Under the pieces are notes generated by a model. The model worked only from the letters and a program-made list of their open reading frames with translations. It ran no database searches and was not told the origin of the DNA. This document shows, piece after piece, positions 45,522 to 53,282 of a DNA stretch of 64,000 nucleotides (the first letter of the stretch is position 1; every line of letters begins with the position of its first letter). The position numbers and the translations under genes were made by a program. The stretch is from Candidatus Poribacteria bacterium (GTDB lineage: Bacteria > Poribacteria > WGA-4E > PCPOR2b), in assembly GCA_003635265.1 (NCBI GenBank), contig PYIZ01000050.1, positions 1 to 64,000 of the forward strand, read 5' to 3'.

Positions 45522-46736
45522 TCAGCGAACCGCCGCGCCCGTTGCCCTAAGTGGATATACAGGTCGATCTGCAATGGGAAGGTGAACGACGGAAGCCAGC
45601 ACACCGAGGATAATCGCAATTATCCATACAGGCGTGTACATCCCCGTTGCGTCATAAATTCTGCCACCAAGCCAAACCCCAAGAAAACTGCCCACTTGGT
45701 GGCTGAAAAATACAATTCCGTACAACGTCGCTAGGTAGCGGGGACCGAAAATTTGCGCCACTGTGCCGCTCGTCAACGGAACGGTAGCCAGCCACAAAAA
45801 ACCGATTGCAGCACCGAAAACCATCGCTGTGGTTTCCGTCACTGGAAAGATGAGAAACAAACTGATAATGATCGAACGACCAAAGTAAAGACCACTCAGC
45901 AGATACTTCTTGCGATAATGATCGCCTAGGTAGCCAAATAGCGTAGAACCAAATAGATTAAACAACCCCACCAGCGAGAGTGCGGTTGCGCCGGCTGTAC
46001 TTGATAATCCGTTATCAGTAAGATAGGCGGGTAGGTGGGAAGCAACATACGAAACGTGGAAGCCGCAGACAAAAAAGCCGATGGTCAGCAGCCAATACCC
46101 CGAATGATGACTTGCCTTCGCTAACACCTCAGTCAATGAATCGGAAGGCATATCCGTGGGGTCTCCGCTGGCAGCCGGTTGCTTTCGAGTTGGATATCCC
46201 ACTGCCAAGAGGGCAATTAACCCCACAACCCCCGCAAAAGTCGCAAAAGTGGCTCGCCAACCAAAGGCATTCAAGATGTACTGTGCTACCGGCACGACGA
46301 CAAACATCCCAACCGAACCAGCGGCTGTAATAAAGCCAAATGTCCTGCTACGCCGTTCAGGTGGGACCACCTGCACCACCGCACCCAACACAACGACATA
46401 CGACACACAACTCAGAGCCAGCCCCGATAACAAACCGAAACCGAGCATCAGACCTGTTCCATGCGTCGTAATCGACATCAGATACATTGATACAGCGAAT
46501 AGTAACCCACCGCCTATCGCCACCCATCGCGAACCGTAACGATCCGACAGCATGCCCGCAAGCGGCAAACCACCAATAATGCTTTGGATGGCTATAGCTA
46601 AACTAAACAGTTCACGCCCAATACCCAGTTCATTGGTAACCGGTTGCAGATAAATGCCAAATGTCTGCCGTGTTCCCATGCTAATCAGAATGATAAGGAT
46701 ACTACATCCGACAACATAGGTTTTACGTTGGAACAA
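45522..46736 (-). CDS. Major facilitator superfamily permease
   Basis: A 404-residue, 12-helix permease. The loop 2-3 signature reads GMLSDRYGSRWVAIGGG and the second-half equivalent GYLGDHYRKKYLLSGLYFG. The pattern resembles the oxalate/formate and monocarboxylate group (TRQTFGIYLQPVTNELGIGR at the N-terminus). It probably carries an organic anion by proton symport or exchange. The TTG start at 46736 is well supported by AGGAGG seven bases upstream. With sugar-acid and PhyH genes around, a carboxylate substrate is plausible but not shown. Confidence 0.88.
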   Translation of the reverse strand: MFQRKTYVVGCSILIILISMGTRQTFGIYLQPVTNELGIGRELFSLAIAIQSIIGGLPLAGMLSDRYGSRWVAIGGGLLFAVSMYLMSITTHGTGLMLGFGLLSGLALSCVSYVVVLGAVVQVVPPERRSRTFGFITAAGSVGMFVVVPVAQYILNAFGWRATFATFAGVVGLIALLAVGYPTRKQPAASGDPTDMPSDSLTEVLAKASHHSGYWLLTIGFFVCGFHVSYVASHLPAYLTDNGLSSTAGATALSLVGLFNLFGSTLFGYLGDHYRKKYLLSGLYFGRSIIISLFLIFPVTETTAMVFGAAIGFLWLATVPLTSGTVAQIFGPRYLATLYGIVFFSHQVGSFLGVWLGGRIYDATGMYTPVWIIAIILGVLASVVHLPIADRPVYPLRATGAAVR

Positions 46737-46948
46737 TAACTACCTCCTATTTGCCGCTCCGTTAACTTATCAATTGAGTAGGGAATACGCCGTTTAGGCT
46801 TGGGTAAACAGAAGCGACAGACGTCATTTTTCAAGTATTCTTAATTTCCTATCCCTAAATAATATAACACAAGTTGCTAGTTGAATATCCATGGAATTTC
46901 TATTAGAGCATTTGTGCCCCAAACAAAACTCGTAAACAAGAGAATTCT
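46737..46948. other. Intergenic stretch between divergent genes
   Basis: Part of a 570-base gap between the MFS gene and the next PhyH gene, the rest of which holds a small frame and palindromes. AT-rich; no clear promoter pair or RNA gene seen. Confidence 0.4.
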
Positions 46949-47191
46949 ATGGACTTAATTATCGTAGCATTTTATACTCTTTGGGGCGATCTTTTAATTC
47001 AAGGCAGTCATCACGACCCTCCAAAAGCCAAGATGTCTACCGCTGAAATGACACAGGACATTCGCGAATTCTCGGAGTATACACCGGACCACTATAAAAA
47101 CAAAGCGCGCCTTGAAGAGTACGTGACCCTGATGGCGGAAGATCGCTTAATATTCTGTAGTCTCCAGCCCGATCTATCGGGATGGATTTAG
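46949..47191 (+). CDS. Small hypothetical frame, probably a truncated gene
   Basis: An 80-codon frame. Residues 1-70 (WGDLLIQGSHHDPPKAKM, REFSEYTPDHYKNKARLEEY) look like real protein, but I do not recognise a family. The last residues (LQPDLSGWI) are translated from the palindromic element CCCGATctATCGGG, which suggests the gene was cut short by it. Weak ribosome site (AAGAGAA). Confidence 0.35.
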   Translation: MDLIIVAFYTLWGDLLIQGSHHDPPKAKMSTAEMTQDIREFSEYTPDHYKNKARLEEYVTLMAEDRLIFCSLQPDLSGWI

Positions 47192-47246
47192 CGATGCACA
47201 GCGGACAAGATTATCAAGTCCCGCGAATCCCGACTCGTCGGGACTT
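47169..47246. repeat. Palindromic repeat with two hairpins
   Basis: CCCGAT-CT-ATCGGG (47169-47182) is followed by AAGTCCCG (47216-47223) pairing with CGGGACTT (47239-47246). The first hairpin and its flanks resemble the element inserted in the gene at 54324-54367. Confidence 0.65.
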
Positions 47247-47306
47247 GCGGAACTTATGTTGCTATGTACAACTCGACAATGTTAAGATTAGGAGGATTGC
47301 CAAATT

Positions 47307-48083
47307 ATGCAACCAATCAATGATAACCAGTGGCAGCAATTCGAGGAGGAAGGCTATCTCCGTCTCGGTAGAGTGATGGACGACGAAGAGCTTGCTACCT
47401 TGCAGCAGCGCATTGATGACATCATGATGGGTAAAGCCAAACTCCCCTACGACCAGATAATGATGCAACTCGATGGTAAGACCAGCGACTACAGTAAGAT
47501 GGAACCAATGACCAAGGGGCACAAAGGTCCGACCTTAAACTATCGTAAGATCACGGAACTTGAACTTGATCCATTCTTCCTGTCGTATATGCAAAAGCCT
47601 GCCTTCCGGGACATTTGTGCCAGAGCCTACGGTCCCTCTACCTCGATTGCTACCCCACGCGCAATGTTTATGAATAAACCGGCGGACACAGGAACTCACC
47701 TTCCTTGGCATCAGGATGTATTTCGGAACCTTGACAAATTTTCAGACATTATCATCTGGGCGGCGCTCGATCCTGCGACCCTTGATAGTGGTTGTCTCAG
47801 AGTAATTCCCAAATCGCATCACCGCGTCTATGAAGGAAACTTTCCTACAGAAGAACAACTAGAAGCCCTCTTCGCGGTGGCAGATCCTGTCACCCTTGAA
47901 TTACAGCCGGGCGAAGGGGTATTGCTGCACGTCAACCTGATTCACACCTCCGCGGTGAATGATACCGGTTTGCCACGACGGGCGTTCAGCGTCGCTTATA
48001 TAGATGCTGCGGCTAAAACCTCCGATGGTCAACCTCTCCCCACTATTTTCGGCGAAGGTGCCTTAAGCCCACAATTCAACTAA
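47307..48083 (+). CDS. Phytanoyl-CoA dioxygenase (PhyH) family protein
   Basis: A 258-residue Fe(II)/2-oxoglutarate oxygenase. Ligands H135-x-D137 (LPWHQDVFR) and H213 (NLIHTSAVND), with R224 or R225 for 2-oxoglutarate. WAALDPATLDSGCLRVIPKS is the conserved strand block after the first motif. The start ATG has AGGAGG at 47290-47295. It is separated from the next gene by a perfect 15-bp palindrome and a decayed oxygenase fragment. Confidence 0.88.
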   Translation: MQPINDNQWQQFEEEGYLRLGRVMDDEELATLQQRIDDIMMGKAKLPYDQIMMQLDGKTSDYSKMEPMTKGHKGPTLNYRKITELELDPFFLSYMQKPAFRDICARAYGPSTSIATPRAMFMNKPADTGTHLPWHQDVFRNLDKFSDIIIWAALDPATLDSGCLRVIPKSHHRVYEGNFPTEEQLEALFAVADPVTLELQPGEGVLLHVNLIHTSAVNDTGLPRRAFSVAYIDAAAKTSDGQPLPTIFGEGALSPQFN

Positions 48084-48103
48084 CCAAACAGGTGTTCAGT
48101 TCC

Positions 48104-48142
48104 AATGGCGTAAGTTTTCTGAGACTCAAAACTTACGCCATT
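48104..48142. repeat. Perfect 15-bp inverted repeat
   Basis: AATGGCGTAAGTTTT (48104-48118) is exactly reverse-complemented at 48128-48142 across a nine-base loop. It lies 21 bases after the PhyH stop codon. It could act as a bidirectional terminator or be a mobile palindromic element; there is no T-run after the stem on the plus strand. Confidence 0.75.
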
Positions 48143-48218
48143 GTGACGCTACCATTCCGTAAAGGTCCGAAGCAGATCACAGTGCCTATCCGATGAAATC
48201 AGACTTTATTGCGCCTCC

Positions 48219-48563
48219 TTGAAGTTGTTCCATTATCAGGTCTCGCGGTTCCAGCATCAGTTCGCTAGCATGATGTGCTTCCAGAACTCCGAAAAGGAAG
48301 GTGAAAGCGGAGAACCTTTCCTCTACAACTGTCCTTGGACACCCGCCGTACAGGAATATATCACCGCGGGCACGTTTAGCGAATATGTCACTGAGCAAGG
48401 TATCCCCCGGATTCAAATTCAACTTGAACCCGGCGACCTTTACTTCTTTTTCTCTGAAAATATCCATGAAGTGCCGCCAGTGGTAGGTGAGAAGCCGTGA
48501 ATTGTGCTCGCTGCCTTCTTTGGCATGTCCCCGGATGATGAAGAAATTTTTGTCTGGTCGTGA
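48219..48563 (+). pseudogene. Remnant of a 2-oxoglutarate/Fe(II) oxygenase-type gene with internal TGA
   Basis: The frame reads FHYQVSRFQHQFASMMCFQ ... NCPWTPAVQEYITAGTFSEY ... GDLYFFFSENIHEVPPVVGE, then KP, a TGA at 48498-48500, and continues in frame as IVLAAFFGMSPDDEEIFVWS to a stop at 48563. The end block, with an acidic strand followed by NIHEVPP, looks like the distal His of a double-stranded beta-helix oxygenase. The TGA sits where Arg is expected (EKP-R-IVLAAF), so a CGA to TGA change is the simple explanation. No N-terminal half is present upstream. Confidence 0.6.
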
Positions 48564-48613
48564 TGTTACTACCCTCACTTTGCACCATTGTTAGCTACTG
48601 AAAGGACAAATAG

Positions 48614-49714
48614 ATGAAAATTACGAAAATCGAAACATTCCAGATTGAAACCCCACGCTATTACCAACGACACCCTGTTGACACAGGCGAGGCACCATCA
48701 GGCCACGTTATTATAAAGCTGCATGTGGCTGATGAACTCGTTGGGCTGGGGGAAGCCTCAGACAGCAAAGCTGATGATCTGGGGGCGCTAACAAAGCGCT
48801 ACAACGATTTGCTGGTTGGACGCGATGCCACCCGGATTACGGAGATTAATGAATTGATGCGGGCGCAGGACTTTGAGAGTACAGTCAGCAACTCGCACAT
48901 TACAGCTGCCATCGACATCGCACTGTACGACCTCAACGGCAAGGCACAGGGTGTGCCGGCCCACAATTTAATGGGTGGCAAGGTGCGAGACAGCATATAC
49001 TTTTGTTATCCAATCATCGGGGTGCACCTAGAGGACGGCTTTGAGCGGAACGCCAGCTACCTACAGCGATTGGTGGACTTGGGGCATCATCTGTTTCGCT
49101 ACTACGTTTCGGGGGACGCCGATCGGGACAACCGGTTCATCACCGAGATGAAAGATCGTTTTGGCGATAAGATCAAACTCAAAGCCTTCGATTTTTCTGG
49201 GCGTTTTTCAGATTGGGAGACCGCTCTGCGCTATGCAGATGTACTACGTCACCATAATCCGTATAACTTTGAACAACCATCAAACAATTTGCGGGTATGT
49301 GCGGACTTCGTCAAGCGGATGGATGTGCCAGTGAGTCTCCATATCAGCACGTTAGAAGAAGGTTACGAAGCGATTGAGCGCGGAGCGTGCACCGTCCTTA
49401 ACTTGGCGTGGGTCTGGTATGGACCAACCTACGTGCGTCGGATGTTCGCGCTAGCAGAAGCCGCGGGCTTGAAGACCTTGCTTTCGACTGATCAGGATTC
49501 AACTATAGGCACAGCCGGGGCTGTGCATCTAGGGGTTTCGGTACCCAATTTAGATATTCCTGCCGATCCTGCGGGTCCACTACTCTATACAGTTTCGCCT
49601 GCCAAAGTGCGCATCCGAGCGGAGGCAAGCCACCTGTATCCACCAGAGGGCCCCGGCTTGGGCATCGAATTAGACGATAACAAGATGAGGGAACTGACAA
49701 TCGCTTCCGCATAA
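48614..49714 (+). CDS. Mandelate racemase/muconate lactonizing-like protein with lost catalytic residues
   Basis: A 366-residue protein with the enolase-superfamily layout: N-terminal capping domain (KITKIETFQIETPRY), then a barrel with AAIDIALYDLNGKAQGVPAH. The catalytic sites look eroded. The KxK segment reads LFRYYVSGD. The usual Asp-x-Asn stretch reads LKAFDFSGRFS. The second-ligand strand reads YNFEQPS. The third-ligand ADES motif reads SLHIST, and the final region LSTDQDSTIG. It may be a non-catalytic member or have new chemistry. The ATG start follows AAAGGAC. It comes 51 nt after the oxygenase remnant. Confidence 0.72.
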   Translation: MKITKIETFQIETPRYYQRHPVDTGEAPSGHVIIKLHVADELVGLGEASDSKADDLGALTKRYNDLLVGRDATRITEINELMRAQDFESTVSNSHITAAIDIALYDLNGKAQGVPAHNLMGGKVRDSIYFCYPIIGVHLEDGFERNASYLQRLVDLGHHLFRYYVSGDADRDNRFITEMKDRFGDKIKLKAFDFSGRFSDWETALRYADVLRHHNPYNFEQPSNNLRVCADFVKRMDVPVSLHISTLEEGYEAIERGACTVLNLAWVWYGPTYVRRMFALAEAAGLKTLLSTDQDSTIGTAGAVHLGVSVPNLDIPADPAGPLLYTVSPAKVRIRAEASHLYPPEGPGLGIELDDNKMRELTIASA

Positions 49715-50015
49715 ATATCACCAACGCCGAGCGCAGCGCTTATGGAAGTTGCTGGTCCGGAGGTCAAATATCTGAAATGCTACCTCCATATAGGCAGCCG
49801 AAGCTGCCTGCAAAACCGAATTGCCTGTTTAACAAAAGGTAGAGCCTGCCCATTTCACCGCCAGTTGCTTTTCCAAGGGAGTAGAATTGAAAGATATGGA
49901 ACAATATGGAGGTTAAGGATAACCAAGCTTAACAACTTCCGTAGCGGCAGGTGAAGGATGCGAAAATTGTCACACGAGAAAACGACTTCCGGTGCGTTGA
50001 TATGGAGGCTTTACT
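49715..50015. other. Intergenic stretch with a short hairpin
   Basis: About 300 bases between the enolase-family and PhyH genes. It holds AGGCAGC-CGAA-GCTGCCT at 49792-49809, a perfect seven-base-pair stem. No gene or RNA recognised. Confidence 0.5.
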
Positions 50016-50855
50016 ATGCTCACCGACGAACAGATTGGTTTCTTTGACGAATTTGGATTTCTTGTCTTTCGTCAGCTGTTTAGTCCAGAAGAAATGGAGA
50101 CCATCGATAACGAGGCAGAGGTCGCCTTGGACGAAATTTACCAAGGCCGAGAAGGCGGTCCCCACGGCAGTTGGGTGCCACTTCTTGGTCCCTCCACTCC
50201 TTTCAATGCCTCCCTGCTTGAGGACAAGCGCTTCTACGGCATTGCCACCCAACTCTTTGACGAGAGCCTAATTGGTCTGAATACCGATATGCTCTGGTGG
50301 CAGGCTGATACGGGATGGCACCGTGATCTAGATGTGCCGGGCAACACAGGATTGAAATTCATCTATTACTTGGATGCCCTCCAAGCAGAGACTGGCTCTT
50401 TACGCGTCGTTCCGGGCTCCCACATAGAGCCGCACCACACCGATATTCCTGAAGTCGAGCCCCTACGCATCACGCCGAAGGATGAGGACTACATGCAAAA
50501 GGTAAGGGCACTAGAAAATCAACAGGGAGACAGCATGCTTCCTAGTGTAGCCGTGGAATCTGAGCCGGGTGATGTAATCGCATTTGCTATGCCTTTGTTA
50601 CATGCCAGTTTTGGAGGTGCTCCCAATCGGCGTTTCGGTGCTACTGTGTATTGGGTGCCATCAAAAACCCCGGAGCAGGCAGACGCCCGCCGCAAAGAGG
50701 CCCGCACTATACACACTAACCACTATCGTATGTTCAACTACCCTATTGATGCACCGTTTTGTCACCCGCACTGGATCGAAGGCGCTCAGGGAAATCCTGT
50801 GCGCGAACGTTGGATTAAATGTCTGCGTGATCTGGAGTGGATTAGCGCTCCATGA
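50016..50855 (+). CDS. Phytanoyl-CoA dioxygenase (PhyH) family protein
   Basis: A 279-residue Fe(II)/2-oxoglutarate oxygenase. Ligands H102-x-D104 (GWHRDLDVPG) and a distal His in MPLLHASFGGAPNRRFGATV, with Arg after it for 2-oxoglutarate. GSLRVVPGSHIEPHHTDIP matches the family. RBS GGAGG at 50004-50008. It precedes two tandem DUF6785 genes, which may point to a shared substrate. Confidence 0.88.
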   Translation: MLTDEQIGFFDEFGFLVFRQLFSPEEMETIDNEAEVALDEIYQGREGGPHGSWVPLLGPSTPFNASLLEDKRFYGIATQLFDESLIGLNTDMLWWQADTGWHRDLDVPGNTGLKFIYYLDALQAETGSLRVVPGSHIEPHHTDIPEVEPLRITPKDEDYMQKVRALENQQGDSMLPSVAVESEPGDVIAFAMPLLHASFGGAPNRRFGATVYWVPSKTPEQADARRKEARTIHTNHYRMFNYPIDAPFCHPHWIEGAQGNPVRERWIKCLRDLEWISAP

Positions 50856-50880
50856 ATACCATCAGAGTAAATCCAAATGT

Positions 50881-50916
50881 TACGAAGATGGCTTCGTAGT
50901 AGCGACTTTGGTCGCT
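50881..50916. repeat. Two adjacent short hairpins
   Basis: TACGAAG (50881-50887) pairs with CTTCGTA (50892-50898), and AGCGAC (50901-50906) with GTCGCT (50911-50916). They lie 25 bases after the PhyH stop codon. Confidence 0.55.
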
Positions 50917-51064
50917 CTTTCGGTGCAGTCCATAACCTAATAATCGAGAATTCGTATCAATTGCTACATCAAGTTGATGAATAGCTGACCCAAAAGAAAA
51001 TAATATAAAGTCCAAAAGATAATCGTTTTCTCGCTTCAACCCACAGTTGGAAATCCATTAGCGC

Positions 51065-51252
51065 ATGATCTGGCTGGCATCGGCTGTTATCCCCTTTAAC
51101 ACCTACTGGTTCTACGTGATGCTGCGATAGGCACAAGATCTCCCAACAACCGTATCCCTTTTCTGCGCAGGGCTGTCTTTCGGCGGCCTCAAAACTGGCT
51201 CACCAACCCAATGTCCGTCGATATCCTGTCAATCTTGGCGATGCTCGGAGGT
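51065..51252 (+). pseudogene. Possible remnant of a DUF6785-type N-terminus
   Basis: In one frame the region reads SAVIPFNTYWFYVML, R, a TAG at 51128-51130, then AQDLPTTVSLFCAGLSFGG. Intact paralogues have a similar N-terminal pattern (LIPINIFWIVQLEVIRY, then FTRVSLFMNAIF in another). It looks like a decayed fourth copy just upstream of two intact ones, but the match is short. Confidence 0.3.
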
Positions 51253-51260
51253 CTGATACG

Positions 51261-53180
51261 GTGCCCAACGCGACCTTCCAAAACGGTCTGACACTCAAAT
51301 CCTTTCTCATCACACTGTGCCTCATTCCGATCAATATTTTTTGGATTGTTCAGCTCGAAGTTATTCGCTACACATTTCCCACGCTCGTCCATCCCCTATC
51401 AAATGTCGTTTTCATTCTATTTTGGCTACTGTTGATTGGATGCAGTCTCAAGAAAATTTCTCCCAAGCTTGGGATTAGCTCGCCGGAACTTCTGACAATC
51501 TATGTCATGTTGGGTATCGTATCGTCCCTTGGCTCAGCCGACATGATGCAGATCTTGATTACGATTTTAGGGCATCCATTTCGCTTTGCAACACCTGAAA
51601 ACCAATGGCGCGAACTGTTCTGGAAGGAACTGCCTCCTTGGCTTACTGTTCAAGATGAAAAAGCACTAGTCCCCTATTACGAAGGCGGATCAAGTTTCTA
51701 TATCAAACGGCACCTGTATGCATGGCTCCGCCCTGCCTTGGCATACATCTCATTCATCTTCGTGCTGATGTCTGTCATGCTGTGCATCAATACGCTGTTA
51801 CGGATTCAGTGGACGGAACGGGAACGGCTAACTTACCCAATTATTCAACTTCCACTGGAGATGACAGACACCCGAAGCAGATTCTTCAAAAATAAACTGA
51901 TGTGGTTTGGCTTCAGCATTGCTGCGTTGATTAGTATAGTGAATCTGCTCAATTCGATTTACCCCGCCGTTCCCTATATTCCCGTCAAGCGTCAGAATTT
52001 GCACCAATACTTCACCGGCCACCCTTGGGAGGCAATGGGCTACTTCCGAGTCTCGTTCTATCCCTTTGTCATCGGCATTGGCTTCCTCATACCACTAGAT
52101 CTCCTCTTTTCATGCTGGATGTTTTACGGAGTTTATAAGATTGAACTAATGCTCGGTAACATAATGGGGTGGCGCAATCTGCCGCGTTTCCCTTATTTCA
52201 ACGAGCAGGGCTTTGGTGTCTATGTTGGCTTACTCGGATTTGCGCTGTGGACCGGCAGAATTCATTTCAAAGGATTAGTGCGCCATCTGTTACGTTCATC
52301 CTCACTCGATGATTCTCGTGAGCCGATGCCATATCGCTTGGCAGTTGCCGGCATATTAGCTGGATTGGTGCTCTTGACAATATTTTCCTACAGAGCGGGG
52401 ATGTCTTTGTGGGTTATCCCAATTTTTTTCGGGATTTATTTCCTATTAGCAATAATGATTGGAAGACTCCGTGCAGAATTGGGTTTTTTAGTACACGATT
52501 TGCATTATATTGACCCGCATAGCATGATCATCGCTGGATTTGGAACACGCCGACTGGGGGCGGGCACCTTGACCGTCTTTTCGATCTATAAGTTTTTCAA
52601 CCGTGCCTATCGGGCTCACCCAATGCCAGTGCAACTGGAAGCCCTGAAAATCGCTGAAAGGCGAAATATCAATCCACGTCATATAGCTGCGGCTATTCTA
52701 CTTGCTACCCTAATTGGATCGGTGAGTGTTTTTTGGGTGTTGTTAGATAACTACTACCGACACGGTGCAGAAACGGGGTACTATGGGCCATTTGCAGTAG
52801 GATTCGCACGAATCATCTATAGCCAACTTGAGAACTGGCTGAACTATCCCCAAGAGACAGATTTCCCAGCCATCGCTTTCATGGGAGGCGGACTCATTTT
52901 TACAGCGCTACTCATGTTCCTGAGAACACGCTTCCTGTGGTGGCCCCTTCATCCACTCGGCTATGCTATGGCGAACAGCTGGGGAATGTTCAACTTGTGG
53001 GCTTGTCTCTTTGTTGCGTGGGGCCTAAAAGCGATAATCCTACGCCACGGTGGACTTAAAGCGTATCGACAGGCGATTCCTTTTTTTCTAGGGCTTGCCC
53101 TAGGAGACTATATTTTAGGCAGTCTTTGGAGTATTATCAGTATTGTCACTAATACTACCCTATATCAATTTTTTCCTTAG
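51261..53180 (+). CDS. DUF6785/DUF6784-type polytopic membrane protein, paralogue B
   Basis: A 639-residue protein with about 14 hydrophobic segments. It shares the family landmarks with its neighbours: LIPINIFWIVQLEVIRYTFP, LTIYVMLGIVSSLGSADMMQ, RERLTYPIIQLPLEMTDTR, IGRLRAELGFLVHDL and RFLWWPLHPLGYAMANSWGM. The start is GTG at 51261 with GGAGG nine bases upstream. It is closest to the next gene; the third paralogue at 43004 is more distant. The function is unknown; a transporter is likely from topology alone. Confidence 0.8.
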   Translation: MPNATFQNGLTLKSFLITLCLIPINIFWIVQLEVIRYTFPTLVHPLSNVVFILFWLLLIGCSLKKISPKLGISSPELLTIYVMLGIVSSLGSADMMQILITILGHPFRFATPENQWRELFWKELPPWLTVQDEKALVPYYEGGSSFYIKRHLYAWLRPALAYISFIFVLMSVMLCINTLLRIQWTERERLTYPIIQLPLEMTDTRSRFFKNKLMWFGFSIAALISIVNLLNSIYPAVPYIPVKRQNLHQYFTGHPWEAMGYFRVSFYPFVIGIGFLIPLDLLFSCWMFYGVYKIELMLGNIMGWRNLPRFPYFNEQGFGVYVGLLGFALWTGRIHFKGLVRHLLRSSSLDDSREPMPYRLAVAGILAGLVLLTIFSYRAGMSLWVIPIFFGIYFLLAIMIGRLRAELGFLVHDLHYIDPHSMIIAGFGTRRLGAGTLTVFSIYKFFNRAYRAHPMPVQLEALKIAERRNINPRHIAAAILLATLIGSVSVFWVLLDNYYRHGAETGYYGPFAVGFARIIYSQLENWLNYPQETDFPAIAFMGGGLIFTALLMFLRTRFLWWPLHPLGYAMANSWGMFNLWACLFVAWGLKAIILRHGGLKAYRQAIPFFLGLALGDYILGSLWSIISIVTNTTLYQFFP

Positions 53181-53282
53181 TGGACAGAGATAATTTTGAC
53201 CTGCTCGTAGTGGGTGTCAGTATGTATAATCACTGAGATGAAAAACATATCAATAGGACCTCAAAATATCGGTTTTGCCCGA

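Noticed and set aside
48498-48500. In-frame TGA as a second selenocysteine codon
   Set aside because: The aligned residue appears to be Arg, the gene lacks its N-terminal half, and a CGA to TGA mutation suffices.
53214-53282. Longer N-terminus for DUF6785 paralogue C
   Set aside because: The extra residues do not align with paralogue B and a -10-like TATAAT lies within this stretch.
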